Shown here in pieces: positions 1 to 9,109 of a stretch of 64,000 bases of DNA. Origin of the DNA: DAOPYU01 sp942493245. GTDB lineage: Bacteria > Sumerlaeota > Sumerlaeia > UBA8349. Position numbers and translations under genes: made by a program. How positions within the stretch are numbered: position 1 is the first letter of the stretch; each line of letters starts with the position of its first letter. The notes beneath the pieces were generated by a model. The model was given only the letters and a program-made list of their open reading frames with translations. It searched no databases and was not told the DNA's origin. The stretch is taken from the NCBI GenBank assembly GCA_942493245.1, contig OW818685.1, forward strand, positions 4,464,001 through 4,528,000, in the 5' to 3' direction.

Positions 1-1976
1 AAGGAAAGAATCTCATCCCCCTTCAACCCATGCTCCATGCCGGCGCGCACCGTGTCGTGGGTGATGGCCAGCGTGCTCATGACATCAATATGACGCACTT
101 CGGAAAACTGACAGAGCGTGGCAAACCGCTGGAGGTTCAGATCGGGAGGCGCCACGACATCCAGATTCGGCAGGACCGTGAAGTGGAACATGTCGTCGCG
201 GAACGGCAGGGCGACATCGTCCGAAACCAGCAAACTGCGTACCGACCGGGTAAACTTGGTGGCCAGCAGCGAACGTCCCAGACTGGAGATCTGGAAGTGG
301 AAGTGGTAACTGTCGGGGAGATACGGCCGGGGGTTGAAATTGAAGTGTTGATCGAAACGCTGGGCCGGGCGGTCTTTCGCGGCTTTGCCATTCTGCTCCG
401 GACTGGTCTGGAAACGATTGCCCAGTTCCTCGAAGAGCGTCGCATCGTGCAGTCCGAGCGAAACCGCCCCCATCCAGTAAAGGTTCTCACACAGGATGGA
501 CTCGATCACGAGATAATTGATCCGGTTGAACTTGTCGAGTCGTCCCTTCCCGCCGCGGTGGGGAACGCGCACTTCGATCTGCGCCAGAAGGCTCTCGATG
601 AAACGCGGGCCGTCTATCCACGTATCGAAGGGGATGTTGGCCAGATTTTCGAGCACCAGCCGGCGCAGTTCCACAATGTTGATCAGTCCGGTGGGCGGGT
701 GGTCGGTGTGGATGCAATCCCCGTCAATGAACTCTTCGTTCCAGTCGTTGGTTTCAAGCCAGTGGCTGTAAATGTCCAGATAGAACGCGCGCGAGTCGGC
801 CAGACGCTCGCGGAACGACGAGCTGACCCCCCAGTTTTCATTGCCCACCGTGCCTTCCGGCACCAGATACTTCCGGGCTATACAGTAATAGGCCAGAAAC
901 TGGGCGTACTTGAGCGTCTTGTTGTTGCTCAGGCGCGCCATGATTTTCTTCAGATCGTTGCGCCCGATGCCGCCGTTGCCCAACTGCCGCACCGTGTGGC
1001 GCTTGACGTATCCGGCAAAAATCACGATGTCGCGCAGGAGCGCCGTACCCGCGTCGAGAATGTTTTTCGGCTGGTGCTGCGGAGTCACCTGACTGATCGT
1101 GTCCAGATCTTCGAGACTGCGCAGATCGCGCAGGAAATGGTGCGTGATGATGTAGTACAAATCGCGGGGCACCCGCAGGAGATTGTCCAGTTTCGAGGGA
1201 TTGTCGGTTTCCTGAAAGAGCAACCCCGACACGTTCAGAAGCCCTTCGATGGCGTCCGAGCGATTGATCTCGGGCAACCGCGAATGCGCCATGTCCAGCA
1301 GATCGCGGTAGAGACACACGCCCCGGCGCTGGAGCAGCAGAAAGAGCATTTCGCGCTGTCCGTCGGGCAGGCGGTCAATGTAGGCGCGCAACTGGTCCGG
1401 ATCCGTGAGAATCGAGCGGATTTCGTGCATCAGGTGGTCGCGCTTGCTCGACAGGGTTTTCAGACCCAGCCCCTGCGTGGCGATCCGGTGGAGTTGTTCG
1501 AGTGGTATCTGACGCAGGAGCGTTCCCAGATGCCAGCGCCAGAAATGGGGCAAATCGATGAGGCGCAGGAACGGTTCGGGGATACCATAGACTCGGGGTT
1601 TTCCCGGCAGTTCACTCCACCGCTCCTCGAACAGGAGCGCGTGGCGCGCCATCTCCTCTATAATCTCTTTCATCCCCGTGCGGTTGCCGGTGAAAAAACG
1701 CTTACGCAACTCCTTCTCTTCCATGTTTCCGCCATGAATGGCCATGAACGAGAGCAGGTCGCGATGGACTTTCGAAAGTTTCTGGACAGCGGTCCGAAAA
1801 TGCGATGCGTTCTGGAGGCGTGGATAGAGATACTCGACCCACTGTTCGTGGGTGGCGGACTGATCGAGTTCGTCATCGCCCGTCTCGGCATTGGCCGCAA
1901 CGGTGAGTTCCCAGAAGCGCAGGATCTCGCGCAGGGCATCCATATCCAGAGATCGCAGTACGCTTTTGAGCTTCAT
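1..1976 (-). CDS. Helicase-associated (XPB/Ssl2-like, Helicase_C_3-type) protein, 3' end off the left edge
   Basis: This reading frame starts at the ATG at 1976 and stays open to base 1, giving about 658 residues with the C-terminus outside the window. The start MKLKSVLRSLDMDALREIL is followed by a long alpha-helical region. Near the window edge the segment TVLPNLDVVAPPDLNLQRF resembles the helicase-associated domain in the bacterial protein encoded beside XPB helicase (the Rv0862c/Rv0861c pair of mycobacteria). The start codon overlaps the stop of the upstream helicase gene as ATGA, so the two are probably translationally coupled and act together in DNA repair or unwinding. No catalytic motif is visible; a regulatory or DNA-binding partner role is inferred. 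The family assignment rests on recognition of the C-terminal segment and on context. Confidence 0.75.
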   Translation of the reverse strand, partial: MKLKSVLRSLDMDALREILRFWELTVAANAETGDDELDQSATHEQWVEYLYPRLQNASHFRTAVQKLSKVHRDLLSFMAIHGGNMEEKELRKRFFTGNRTGMKEIIEEMARHALLFEERWSELPGKPRVYGIPEPFLRLIDLPHFWRWHLGTLLRQIPLEQLHRIATQGLGLKTLSSKRDHLMHEIRSILTDPDQLRAYIDRLPDGQREMLFLLLQRRGVCLYRDLLDMAHSRLPEINRSDAIEGLLNVSGLLFQETDNPSKLDNLLRVPRDLYYIITHHFLRDLRSLEDLDTISQVTPQHQPKNILDAGTALLRDIVIFAGYVKRHTVRQLGNGGIGRNDLKKIMARLSNNKTLKYAQFLAYYCIARKYLVPEGTVGNENWGVSSSFRERLADSRAFYLDIYSHWLETNDWNEEFIDGDCIHTDHPPTGLINIVELRRLVLENLANIPFDTWIDGPRFIESLLAQIEVRVPHRGGKGRLDKFNRINYLVIESILCENLYWMGAVSLGLHDATLFEELGNRFQTSPEQNGKAAKDRPAQRFDQHFNFNPRPYLPDSYHFHFQISSLGRSLLATKFTRSVRSLLVSDDVALPFRDDMFHFTVLPNLDVVAPPDLNLQRFATLCQFSEVRHIDVMSTLAITHDTVRAGMEHGLKGDEILS

Positions 1977-3775
1977 CCGGCGCTGATGTCCTCATCCAGG
2001 ATTTCGCAGCCGCCCACGGCGTTTTCCAATGCCTCGGCATCCACCGGCTGCGGCCCCTGGTGGAGCGAAAATTCCGCAGGCCCGCACACCTCGATTTCGT
2101 AGCGGTACCCCTGCTCGGTCAGAAACAGCTGGCGCTTGGAGGCAAAATCCTGATCCTTGGTCTCGCGAGTCACCAGAGAATAGAAGAACGCCTGATTCTC
2201 CCCCGACTTGGGCCGCAGAATGCGTCCCAGCCGCTGCGCTTCCTCCTGACGGGAACCAAACGTTCCCGAAACCTGAATCACCACATTGGCGTCGGGCAGG
2301 TCAATGGCAAAGTTGGCCACCTTCGACACGATGAGCGACTTCTGGCGCCCCGCGCGGAAATCGTCGTAAATCCGCTCGCGGTCCTTGTTGGGCGTTTTCC
2401 CCGTGATAATGGGAGATCCGAACCGCGCCTGAATATCCTCGAGCTGGTCAATGTACTGCCCGATGATCAGAACATGGTCGTGGGCGTGGTGGGTCAGCAG
2501 CGTTTCAATCCACTCGAGCTTCGCCGGATTCTCGGAGGCGATGCGAAACTTGGACTTCTGCGACGCCACGGCATAGGCCATGCGGTCCGCATCGGGCAGC
2601 GGCACCCGGATTTCCGTACAGAGCGCCTGCGCGATCCACCCCTGTTTTTCAAGCGTCTTCCACGGCACGTCGAAACGCTTGGGGCCGATGAGGCTGAAAA
2701 CGTCGTCCTCTTTGCCGTCCTCGCGCACCAGCGTGGCGGTCAGACCCAGCCGGCGCCGCGCCTGAAGCCCCGCCACCGCGCGAAACACCGGGGCTGGCAA
2801 CAGGTGAACTTCGTCATAAATAATCAACCCCCAGTTGCCTCGATCGAAGAGGTCCATGTGGGTGAACGAGTCGGTTCGCTTCTTGCGATAAGTCAAAATC
2901 TGGTAGGTGGTCAGGGTGACCGGCTTGATTTCCTTCAGTTCGCCGGAATACTCTCCCACCTGGTCTTCCGTCAGATCCGTCTTGTCGAGAATTTCGTCGC
3001 GCCACTGACGCAGGGCCACAATGTTGGTACAGACAATCAGGGTTTCCTGTCCGACGCGGGTCAGCGCCCCGATGCCGATAACCGTCTTTCCCGCACCGCA
3101 GGGCAACACGAGCACTCCAGACCCGCCGGAAACCGAACCGCCCACGTGGTAGGCGGCGATGGCCGCTTCCTGATAGGGACGCAAACCAAAAGCATACCCC
3201 TCCCGAGTGGCGGGAAGCAGTTGAACATCGAGACGCGAGCCGTCCTCGTACCCAGCCAGATCTTCAACCGGAAATCCGATCTTGATCAGGGCGAGTTTGA
3301 CCGCTCCGCGCTCGCCGGTCTTGATTTGCAACGATTTGCGGCTCAGACGCTTCTGAATCAGAGAACGCAGCGACTTGTTGGCCGCGATTTCGTTGACAAG
3401 GTTCGTATCGTCGGAGTGGAGCGCCAGATCGCCGGTTTCGGTCGCAACCAGTTGGATGCGCCCGTAGCGTCCAATGTACTCGCGAATGTCCACCAGCACA
3501 TTCTGGGGGATTTCGTACTTGCTGTACGCCTGAAGCACCTCGACGATGGCCGGAGCCGTCATGCCGGCGCTGGCCGCGTTCCACAGTGAAAGCGGCGTGA
3601 TGCGGTAGGTATGGAAATGCTCGGGACTCTTGATGAGTTCCGCAAATCCAGACAGCGCATCGCGGGCCGCTTCGAAACAAGGCGAGTGTGTCTCGAGGAG
3701 AATACTGTTGTCCGATTGGACAATTATGGGGCGCATTTGCATGTCAGCGGGATTAAGCGTGTAGCACTGGGTCAT
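1973..3775 (-). CDS. XPB/Ssl2-type DNA repair helicase
   Basis: A 600-residue SF2 DNA helicase. An N-terminal domain (about 1-110, with SPEHFHTYRITPLSLWNAAS) matches that of bacterial XPB proteins and precedes the helicase core. Walker A is CGAGKT (Lys about 230), the DEVH box is at about 321-324, motif III is TAT at about 346, and the XPB-specific RED motif follows at about 351-353. A thumb-like segment lies at about 400-420. Motif VI is QRLGRILRP at about 514-522. The start has GGAGG about 9 bases upstream. Known XPB proteins are 3'-5' helicases with roles in excision repair. The stop overlaps the start of the helicase-associated gene, forming a two-gene operon. All key ATPase residues are present. 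Confidence 0.95.
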   Translation of the reverse strand: MTQCYTLNPADMQMRPIIVQSDNSILLETHSPCFEAARDALSGFAELIKSPEHFHTYRITPLSLWNAASAGMTAPAIVEVLQAYSKYEIPQNVLVDIREYIGRYGRIQLVATETGDLALHSDDTNLVNEIAANKSLRSLIQKRLSRKSLQIKTGERGAVKLALIKIGFPVEDLAGYEDGSRLDVQLLPATREGYAFGLRPYQEAAIAAYHVGGSVSGGSGVLVLPCGAGKTVIGIGALTRVGQETLIVCTNIVALRQWRDEILDKTDLTEDQVGEYSGELKEIKPVTLTTYQILTYRKKRTDSFTHMDLFDRGNWGLIIYDEVHLLPAPVFRAVAGLQARRRLGLTATLVREDGKEDDVFSLIGPKRFDVPWKTLEKQGWIAQALCTEIRVPLPDADRMAYAVASQKSKFRIASENPAKLEWIETLLTHHAHDHVLIIGQYIDQLEDIQARFGSPIITGKTPNKDRERIYDDFRAGRQKSLIVSKVANFAIDLPDANVVIQVSGTFGSRQEEAQRLGRILRPKSGENQAFFYSLVTRETKDQDFASKRQLFLTEQGYRYEIEVCGPAEFSLHQGPQPVDAEALENAVGGCEILDEDISAG

Positions 3776-4118
3776 AATCCTTAAAACCTCCAGAATGCCA
3801 TATTTTCCCGTCCCTGGAGATCAGGGCCTGAAAACATGCATCCTAAAAGGGTACCGGAGGAAAATAAAAGAATCAAGCGCAATTTGACCAGGAAACCGCC
3901 CTCTTGGGCGGGCGACATTTTCTCGGATCGGCAAGCGGGTATGAATAATTCGCATGACCTTGAAAAAAGAGGAGTTGAACGCTTCTCCAGAACACCGTCG
4001 AGCCTGATGCGCGATAAAAACCGAGTTTCCACGCCCTATTTTCCCCGAACCCCTTCCCCTCCGAACGGTTTGACTGACGTCAGATTTTCGGGAAAGCCGA
4101 TCTATAAACCGCAACGCC
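3776..4118. other. Intergenic region, 343 bp
   Basis: No convincing gene. On the minus strand, downstream of pgsA, there is a short hairpin with arms CCGCCC/GGGCGG and loop AAGA around 3897-3912, followed by TTT. It is only a weak terminator candidate. The GGAGG ribosome binding site of the helicase lies at its left edge. Confidence 0.5.
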
Positions 4119-4688
4119 TCAGGGCCGGGGTGTATGACTGAACAAACGGCGGTTCCAATACAGAAAAACCGCCAGAAAAATCCAGGATAGAATCAAAACC
4201 AGCCAGGACGCCCCATCCAGCGCGCCGCGAAGCCAATCCCCACGCGAACCGTCGAATAGCGGCAGCAATAACCCCCACCCGATCAGGATGCTCTGGAGTG
4301 TGGCTTTCGTTTTTCCCATCCAATTGGCGCCCACGATCTGCCCCTGAACTCCGGCTGTAGCCCGGACAGCGCTCAGCAACAGTTCGCGCGCCAGAAACAG
4401 GTGCGCCACCGCCCAGTCCAGATTCCCCGCCTGGGCCAATTCGTAGAAAAGCGACAGAATGACGATTTTATCCACCGCCGGGTCCAGATAAAGTCCCAGC
4501 GGGGTACATTGCCCGAGCCGCCGCGCCAGATACCCGTCGAAACAGTCCGACACCATCCCGACCACAAACAGACTGAAGGCCGTCACCGGAAACCCGGCGC
4601 GGGCCAGCAGAATAATGAAGGGCAACGAAACGAGTCGCAGAATCGTCAACAGGTTCGGAATGTTCAAGATCGGAATCTGAGGCGCCAT
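4119..4688 (-). CDS. pgsA: CDP-alcohol phosphatidyltransferase (PgsA-like)
   Basis: An integral membrane enzyme of phospholipid synthesis, probably transferring glycerol-3-phosphate to CDP-diacylglycerol. From the ATG at 4688 it is 189 residues, the usual PgsA length. The family signature is complete: D48, D51, G52, A55-R56, G65, D69 and D73 in DCFDGYLARR...GLYLDPAVD. Several hydrophobic helices follow. I chose the ATG at 4688 because AGGAG lies 9 bases upstream and the protein then starts MAPQIPILNIPNLLT, as typical family members do. The longer frame to 4871 adds 61 unremarkable residues. It is divergently oriented from the aspartokinase. Whether the acceptor is glycerol-3-phosphate or another alcohol cannot be read from sequence. 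Confidence 0.9.
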   Translation of the reverse strand: MAPQIPILNIPNLLTILRLVSLPFIILLARAGFPVTAFSLFVVGMVSDCFDGYLARRLGQCTPLGLYLDPAVDKIVILSLFYELAQAGNLDWAVAHLFLARELLLSAVRATAGVQGQIVGANWMGKTKATLQSILIGWGLLLPLFDGSRGDWLRGALDGASWLVLILSWIFLAVFLYWNRRLFSHTPRP

Positions 4689-5022
4689 CCGGAAACGCTC
4701 CTGTCCGCCGAAAAGACCGGATATTTCCCAGCCGGTCCCGACAGGGTAAGGCCATCCGCTCCGATCGTCAAGCGGTTCGTCCCTTCGGAGTCCCCACCGA
4801 CACGGTTGATTTCCACCCTTTCCGTCGTTCTCCATCCGTCCGAAAAACCCCACTGCCCGCTCCCTTTTCATTTTTTCATAGAAAACTCATGGCAAAATTG
4901 AATCTGGCTGTAATAGGATGGCAAACTCTGGCAAGCGTCTGGGATGACCGGGAAGGGACGGACGGCAGGAGCCAGGAGACGGCGACTGCCGACTGAATTT
5001 ATACGATACTGGAGAGGGAACC
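4689..5022. other. Divergent intergenic region between pgsA and the aspartokinase gene, 334 bp
   Basis: No supported gene. The region should hold the promoters of both divergent genes. AT-rich TATACGAT at about 5000-5007 may be a -10-like element for the aspartokinase, but no good -35 accompanies it. GGAGAGGG at 5011-5018 is the aspartokinase ribosome binding site. Confidence 0.4.
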
Positions 5023-6375
5023 GTGAAAGTAGCGAAATTTGGGGGGTCTTCCGTCGCTTCGGCGGAGCAAATCCGTAAGGTCGGACGCATTGTGGCCGAC
5101 GATCCAGACCGGCGTATTGTCGTCGTCTCCGCGCCTGGAAAACGTTTCTCAGCCGACACGAAAGTCACCGATATGCTGATCCAGATGGCTCAGGCGCGTC
5201 TGGACGGACAATCGGGGGAACCGGAACTGGAAGCCCTGATCGAACGCTTTGCCGGCATCGCGCGGGATCTCGAACTGCCCGCGGCGGCGATGGAGCCGAT
5301 TGCGGCGGACCTGCGCATGCGCCTGGAATCGGATCGCTCGAACGCGGATTTGTATATGGACAATCTGAAAGCGGCCGGCGAGGACAACTGTGCGCGGCTC
5401 TTCGCCCAAGCGCTGCGGTCGGTGTTCAACCTCGACGCGCACTATGTCTCCCCCAAAGACGCCGGTCTTCTGATGAGCAGTGAATATGGCAACGCGCAGG
5501 TGTTGCCCGAATCTTACCTCAATCTGGAATCGTTGGCGGCCCGGCCCGGCGTGACGGTTTTCCCGGGATTCTTCGGATACACCCGCGAGGGGCAGGTGGC
5601 CACTTTCCCGCGCGGCGGGTCCGACATCACCGGCGCCATTCTGGCAGCGGCGGTCAAAGCCGACCTCTATGAGAATTTCACGGATGTGGATTCGGTGTAC
5701 TCGGCGGACCCCCGAATCGTTGACAATCCCAAGGCGATCGACATCCTGACCTACCACGAAATGCGCGAGTTGTCGTATGCCGGCTTTGGCGTCTTCCACG
5801 ACGAGGCGATCATCCCCGCCGTACAGGCCAACATCCCCATCTGTGTCAAAAACACAAACCGGCCCGAAGCGCCGGGGACCATGATCGTCCCGCATCGCGA
5901 GCATCATCCGGGCGCGGTGACCGGGGTGGCGAGCAACGACGGCTTCTGCTCTATTTTTGTCGAAAAATACCTCATGAACCGCCAGGTGGGATTCGGACGC
6001 CGGCTGTTGCAGATTCTGGAAGAGGAAAACCTTTCGTTTCAACACATGCCGACCGGCATTGACAACATTTCGGTGATCATCCGCGAGCAGGGATTCACCA
6101 CCGAAATGGAAGCGCGGATTATCGAGCGTATCCGCGAGACACTCGATCCGGATCAGCTGAGCATCGAGCACGGTCTGGCGCTGGTGATGATTGTCGGCGA
6201 GGGGATGAATCACACCATCGGCGTCGCGGGACGCGCCACAAGCGCCCTGGCCCGGGCCGGTGTCAACATCGAGATGATCAACCAGGGTTCTTCGGAACTC
6301 AGCATGATGTTTGGTGTGAAGGCCCAGGACCGGGCCAATGCGGTCCGCGCCCTGTACGAGGAATTGGGCCGCTGA
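5023..6375 (+). CDS. lysC: Aspartate kinase (monofunctional, YclM/LysC type)
   Basis: Catalyses ATP-dependent phosphorylation of aspartate, the first step to lysine, threonine and methionine. The 450-residue product begins VKVAKFGGSSVAS, with the kinase signature KFGGSS at 5-10. Further kinase segments are VVVSAPGKR and TFPRGGSDITGAI. Two C-terminal ACT-type regulatory segments follow from about residue 305 (for example FVEKYLMNRQVGFG and MIVGEGMNHTIGVAGRAT). Length and sequence resemble the Bacillus YclM class. The start is GTG, supported by GGAGAGGG 4-11 bases upstream. A YbaB-like gene follows 62 bases after the stop and may be cotranscribed. Feedback regulation by lysine or threonine is expected from the ACT domains, but the effector cannot be told from sequence. 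Confidence 0.95.
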   Translation: MKVAKFGGSSVASAEQIRKVGRIVADDPDRRIVVVSAPGKRFSADTKVTDMLIQMAQARLDGQSGEPELEALIERFAGIARDLELPAAAMEPIAADLRMRLESDRSNADLYMDNLKAAGEDNCARLFAQALRSVFNLDAHYVSPKDAGLLMSSEYGNAQVLPESYLNLESLAARPGVTVFPGFFGYTREGQVATFPRGGSDITGAILAAAVKADLYENFTDVDSVYSADPRIVDNPKAIDILTYHEMRELSYAGFGVFHDEAIIPAVQANIPICVKNTNRPEAPGTMIVPHREHHPGAVTGVASNDGFCSIFVEKYLMNRQVGFGRRLLQILEEENLSFQHMPTGIDNISVIIREQGFTTEMEARIIERIRETLDPDQLSIEHGLALVMIVGEGMNHTIGVAGRATSALARAGVNIEMINQGSSELSMMFGVKAQDRANAVRALYEELGR

Positions 6376-6437
6376 TTCAGATTTTCGACGCTGGCCGCGC
6401 GTTGCCGGCAGACACATTTCGCGGGGGAGCAAAACTC

Positions 6438-6758
6438 ATGTTCGATATGAAGAAACTGCAACAGATGCAGACACAGATGCAGAATGAAATCACCAACATC
6501 CAGAAAGATCTTGAGAATAAAACGGTGGAATCGGCTTCCGGCGGGGGCGCCGTCCGGGTCGTCATGAACGGCAACCAGGTGCTCCAGTCCATCAAGGTCT
6601 CGCCCGAGGCGGTGGATCCGGACGATCTGGAAATGCTCGAGGATCTGGTGCTGGCCGCCGTCAATTCGGCTGTCGAAAAGTCCCGCGAACTCAAACAGTC
6701 GGCCATGGGCAACATCGCCGGGGGGGTGCTTCCCCCCGGTTTCAACCTGCCGTTCTAA
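6438..6758 (+). CDS. ybaB: YbaB/EbfC family nucleoid-associated protein
   Basis: A 106-residue member of the small DNA-binding YbaB/EbfC family. It starts MFDMKKLQQMQTQMQNEI, an N-terminal helix rich in Gln and Met as is usual for the family. The conserved core is ESASGGGAVRVVMNGNQ, and the protein ends with a hydrophobic PPGFNLPF tail. The ATG at 6438 is preferred over the in-frame upstream start at 6402 because GGGGGAG precedes it by about 9 bases and the product then aligns with the family. These proteins dimerise and bind DNA. In many genomes the gene sits between dnaX and recR; here it follows the aspartokinase gene, so its usual repair context is not present in the window. Confidence 0.9.
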   Translation: MFDMKKLQQMQTQMQNEITNIQKDLENKTVESASGGGAVRVVMNGNQVLQSIKVSPEAVDPDDLEMLEDLVLAAVNSAVEKSRELKQSAMGNIAGGVLPPGFNLPF

Positions 6759-6888
6759 TCGGGGAAGACGACTCCGTAGCGGCGCTCCGAGACGGCACAG
6801 GCTCTGGTGCGGCATTCGGTTCCCTTTTTCCTGGGGATCAGACCCTACTCTACTGGTTTTTTCCCGCGATGCGGAGGATTCGGTACCC

Positions 6889-8808
6889 ATGCCGCAAGCC
6901 CCTTCTTCCCCATCCCGAGCGGAACTCTTCGCGCGTTCCCTCCCCTGGCCAGCCATCGGGCGGGGAGGCGCATGGGTGGGGCTTGTCCTGGTCCTGACCA
7001 CGGCTTTTCACAGCGACGCGCCACCGGGACTGGCCGAACTGAACCGCCTCCATTTTTTCTCCTTGATCACGGCCTGGTTTGCCCTGTGGCTGCCTTCGGC
7101 CAGCTGGCGCTCGGTCACCTTTGCCGATCTTCTGGGATGGGGCTTGATCGCGGCGCTGGTGAGTTGTTGCGCGCTGCAATGCCGCGCGGGTGAGGTGCGC
7201 GAAGCGTCCTACTATTGGCTGGTCCTGGCCCTGGACGGAGCGCTTCTGTTCTTTGCGGCCAGCCGCCTGAACTCGCGTCTGGGCGCTTTGCCCGTCTGGT
7301 TGCTGCTGAACTTCCTCGCGGTCGTAGGCCCGCTTCTCGTGCGCAGCGGTAACGCCTACGCCATGCAACAGATTTATGGAAACCTGATCTGGGTGGCCGT
7401 CAGCGCTTGGGGATTGGGACTGGTTTTCTGGATCGCCTCTTTGATTCTGGAACGAAATCGCGTCTCCAACCGTTTGGGAGCGTTCGTTCTTTGCCTCCTC
7501 CTGCTGGCGGGTGCGCTCGGTGCGCGCCACCTGGGACTGAAGGAGTCGAACGCGACCACGCACCTGCAAACCGACGCGACCGCCTTCTGGCAGAACATGG
7601 ATGCCGTCGCGCTGGGCATCCTGCGTTCAGATGCCCTGATGGGGGGCGGACCGGGCGCTCTGAGTGCGGCGTTTGCCCAACAGGAGTTGGGCCGGTCCAC
7701 CGATTCCGGAGAAAAACGCGCGGAGACCTCACAGAAAAAGCAAGAAACAAGACCGACTCCCGGAACCCAGGCGCCGGGATTCTTCGCGCTTCTGCGTCCC
7801 TGGAACATCGCGCCAGCGCAGGCGTGGAAAATGTATGTCGTGGAATGGGGCGCGGTGGGTTTGGCGCTGGGACTGGCGCTGGCGGCCCTGCTGCTCGGAC
7901 GCGCCTGTTTTGCCAGCCTGTGGGGCGCGCCGACTTTCCCGTCCGTCCGAGTGACGGCGAACCTGTGCCTGTGGCTCTGGCTGCTCGCGGAGGGCGCGCA
8001 AGGCCTGGCCCTGCGTCATCCCTACGGAGTGGCGCTCCTGTGTCTATTCAGCGGATTGGTGTGGGGGAATACCCGACGCGCCTTACGAACCGTGGGAGAA
8101 ACGTCTTTGTTTGATCGCTCGCAAATGGCTCGGCGGGTGGTTCTGGGCGGGGGCGCCCTGGCGTGTCTGATGGGAGCGCTCTTGACCTGCATCCCGTTGT
8201 GGGGTTTGCGGCGGGCGGAGCGCATCGCCGAGGCGGATCTGGCTCTGCCCGGTTCGGCCTCCACCCTGCGCTGGGCCGGACGCATGCACCCCTGGTCCGC
8301 GGACATCTGCCTGAAGCAGGCGCAGCAGATGATCGCCCAGAGCCAGGCTGAGGGGAAAACGGACGACCTGAACCTGTTCAAGGCGGAGGAACGCCTGCGC
8401 GCAGCGCTGGAACGCAACCCCTACCGCGATGACCTCTATGCCGCGCAAGCCGAGCTCTATCGCGATGAGAAGCAATCCTTCAAAATGCTGCGGGCGATCA
8501 CCGACGGGTTGCGCCGCTGTCCCAATTCGCTCGCGCTGTCGCTTCTGGCCATCGAGTACGCGCAATCGGCCAACAACGACGCCCTGCTGGAAATGGCCTG
8601 CCGGGACGCCATCCGCCTCTCGCCTCCGGGCAGCGAAACCCGCGTGCGGCAACTGGGGCGCCTGGCCGCGTTCTACGAACGTAAAGGGCAGTACGCCCGC
8701 GCCTTCAAAGCGGCCGTCCAACAAGTGCAGGAAGCCCCGGGCAACTTCGAAGCGCTGACCCGCATGCGCCGCCTGGCCGCGCAGGTACAAACCTCCTCCA
8801 CCCTTTGA
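6889..8808 (+). CDS. Polytopic membrane protein with C-terminal TPR-like repeats (O-antigen ligase-like)
   Basis: A 639-residue protein. About ten hydrophobic segments occupy residues 20-440. After residue about 440 a soluble, Ala- and Leu-rich helical region follows that looks like TPR repeats (AEERLRAALERNPYRDDLYA, AFYERKGQYARAFKAA). The layout matches Wzy/WaaL-type O-antigen ligase-like proteins with a TPR tail. The pattern of a loop with GGGPGALSAAF followed by AWKMYVVEWGAVGLALGLAL recalls the large-loop motif of that superfamily, but I cannot confirm catalytic residues. GGAGG lies 11 bases before the ATG. A Gln/Lys-rich loop at about 270-290 separates two membrane blocks. The gene stands alone, far from the polysaccharide locus at 52-64 kb. 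Confidence 0.6.
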   Translation: MPQAPSSPSRAELFARSLPWPAIGRGGAWVGLVLVLTTAFHSDAPPGLAELNRLHFFSLITAWFALWLPSASWRSVTFADLLGWGLIAALVSCCALQCRAGEVREASYYWLVLALDGALLFFAASRLNSRLGALPVWLLLNFLAVVGPLLVRSGNAYAMQQIYGNLIWVAVSAWGLGLVFWIASLILERNRVSNRLGAFVLCLLLLAGALGARHLGLKESNATTHLQTDATAFWQNMDAVALGILRSDALMGGGPGALSAAFAQQELGRSTDSGEKRAETSQKKQETRPTPGTQAPGFFALLRPWNIAPAQAWKMYVVEWGAVGLALGLALAALLLGRACFASLWGAPTFPSVRVTANLCLWLWLLAEGAQGLALRHPYGVALLCLFSGLVWGNTRRALRTVGETSLFDRSQMARRVVLGGGALACLMGALLTCIPLWGLRRAERIAEADLALPGSASTLRWAGRMHPWSADICLKQAQQMIAQSQAEGKTDDLNLFKAEERLRAALERNPYRDDLYAAQAELYRDEKQSFKMLRAITDGLRRCPNSLALSLLAIEYAQSANNDALLEMACRDAIRLSPPGSETRVRQLGRLAAFYERKGQYARAFKAAVQQVQEAPGNFEALTRMRRLAAQVQTSSTL

Positions 8809-9036
8809 TCGTCAGACTCCCCCTCCGGTGTTTCGTTTTCGAGATACTCAGAATCGAATACTCCGAGTCTGGAACGAGTGCGGGAAAGCGACGCCCCGCC
8901 GCTCTCCCGCTTCCGGTTTTCTGGGGAGAGAGTCCACATGTGTCGAGGTTCTCGTTGGAGATCTACCAAATATGGACGCCGGAAGGGGTGCTGGCTCTTG
9001 CACACCCCTCCACCGGACGATACCACCTCTCCTTGT

Positions 9037-9081
9037 TCAAAAATGAAAAGGGGTTGCGCGTGCCTATGCACTCGCAACCCC
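9037..9081 (-). terminator. Rho-independent terminator of the minus-strand small RNA
   Basis: The stem arms GGGGTTGCG-C-GTGC and GCAC-T-CGCAACCCC (9050-9063 and 9068-9081) pair with one mismatch around a CTAT loop. On the minus strand the stem is followed at once by TTTTCATTTTTG. It lies about 30 bases past the 3' end of the 6S-like RNA and marks transcription on the minus strand. Confidence 0.8.
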
Positions 9082-9109
9082 GAAAATCCTCAAACCCGCT
9101 TCGCCGTTT

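Noticed and set aside
30..2102. A 690-codon open frame on the plus strand
   Set aside because: It is the antisense shadow of the helicase-associated gene: no ribosome binding site, no recognisable domain, and the minus-strand frame has clear similarity.
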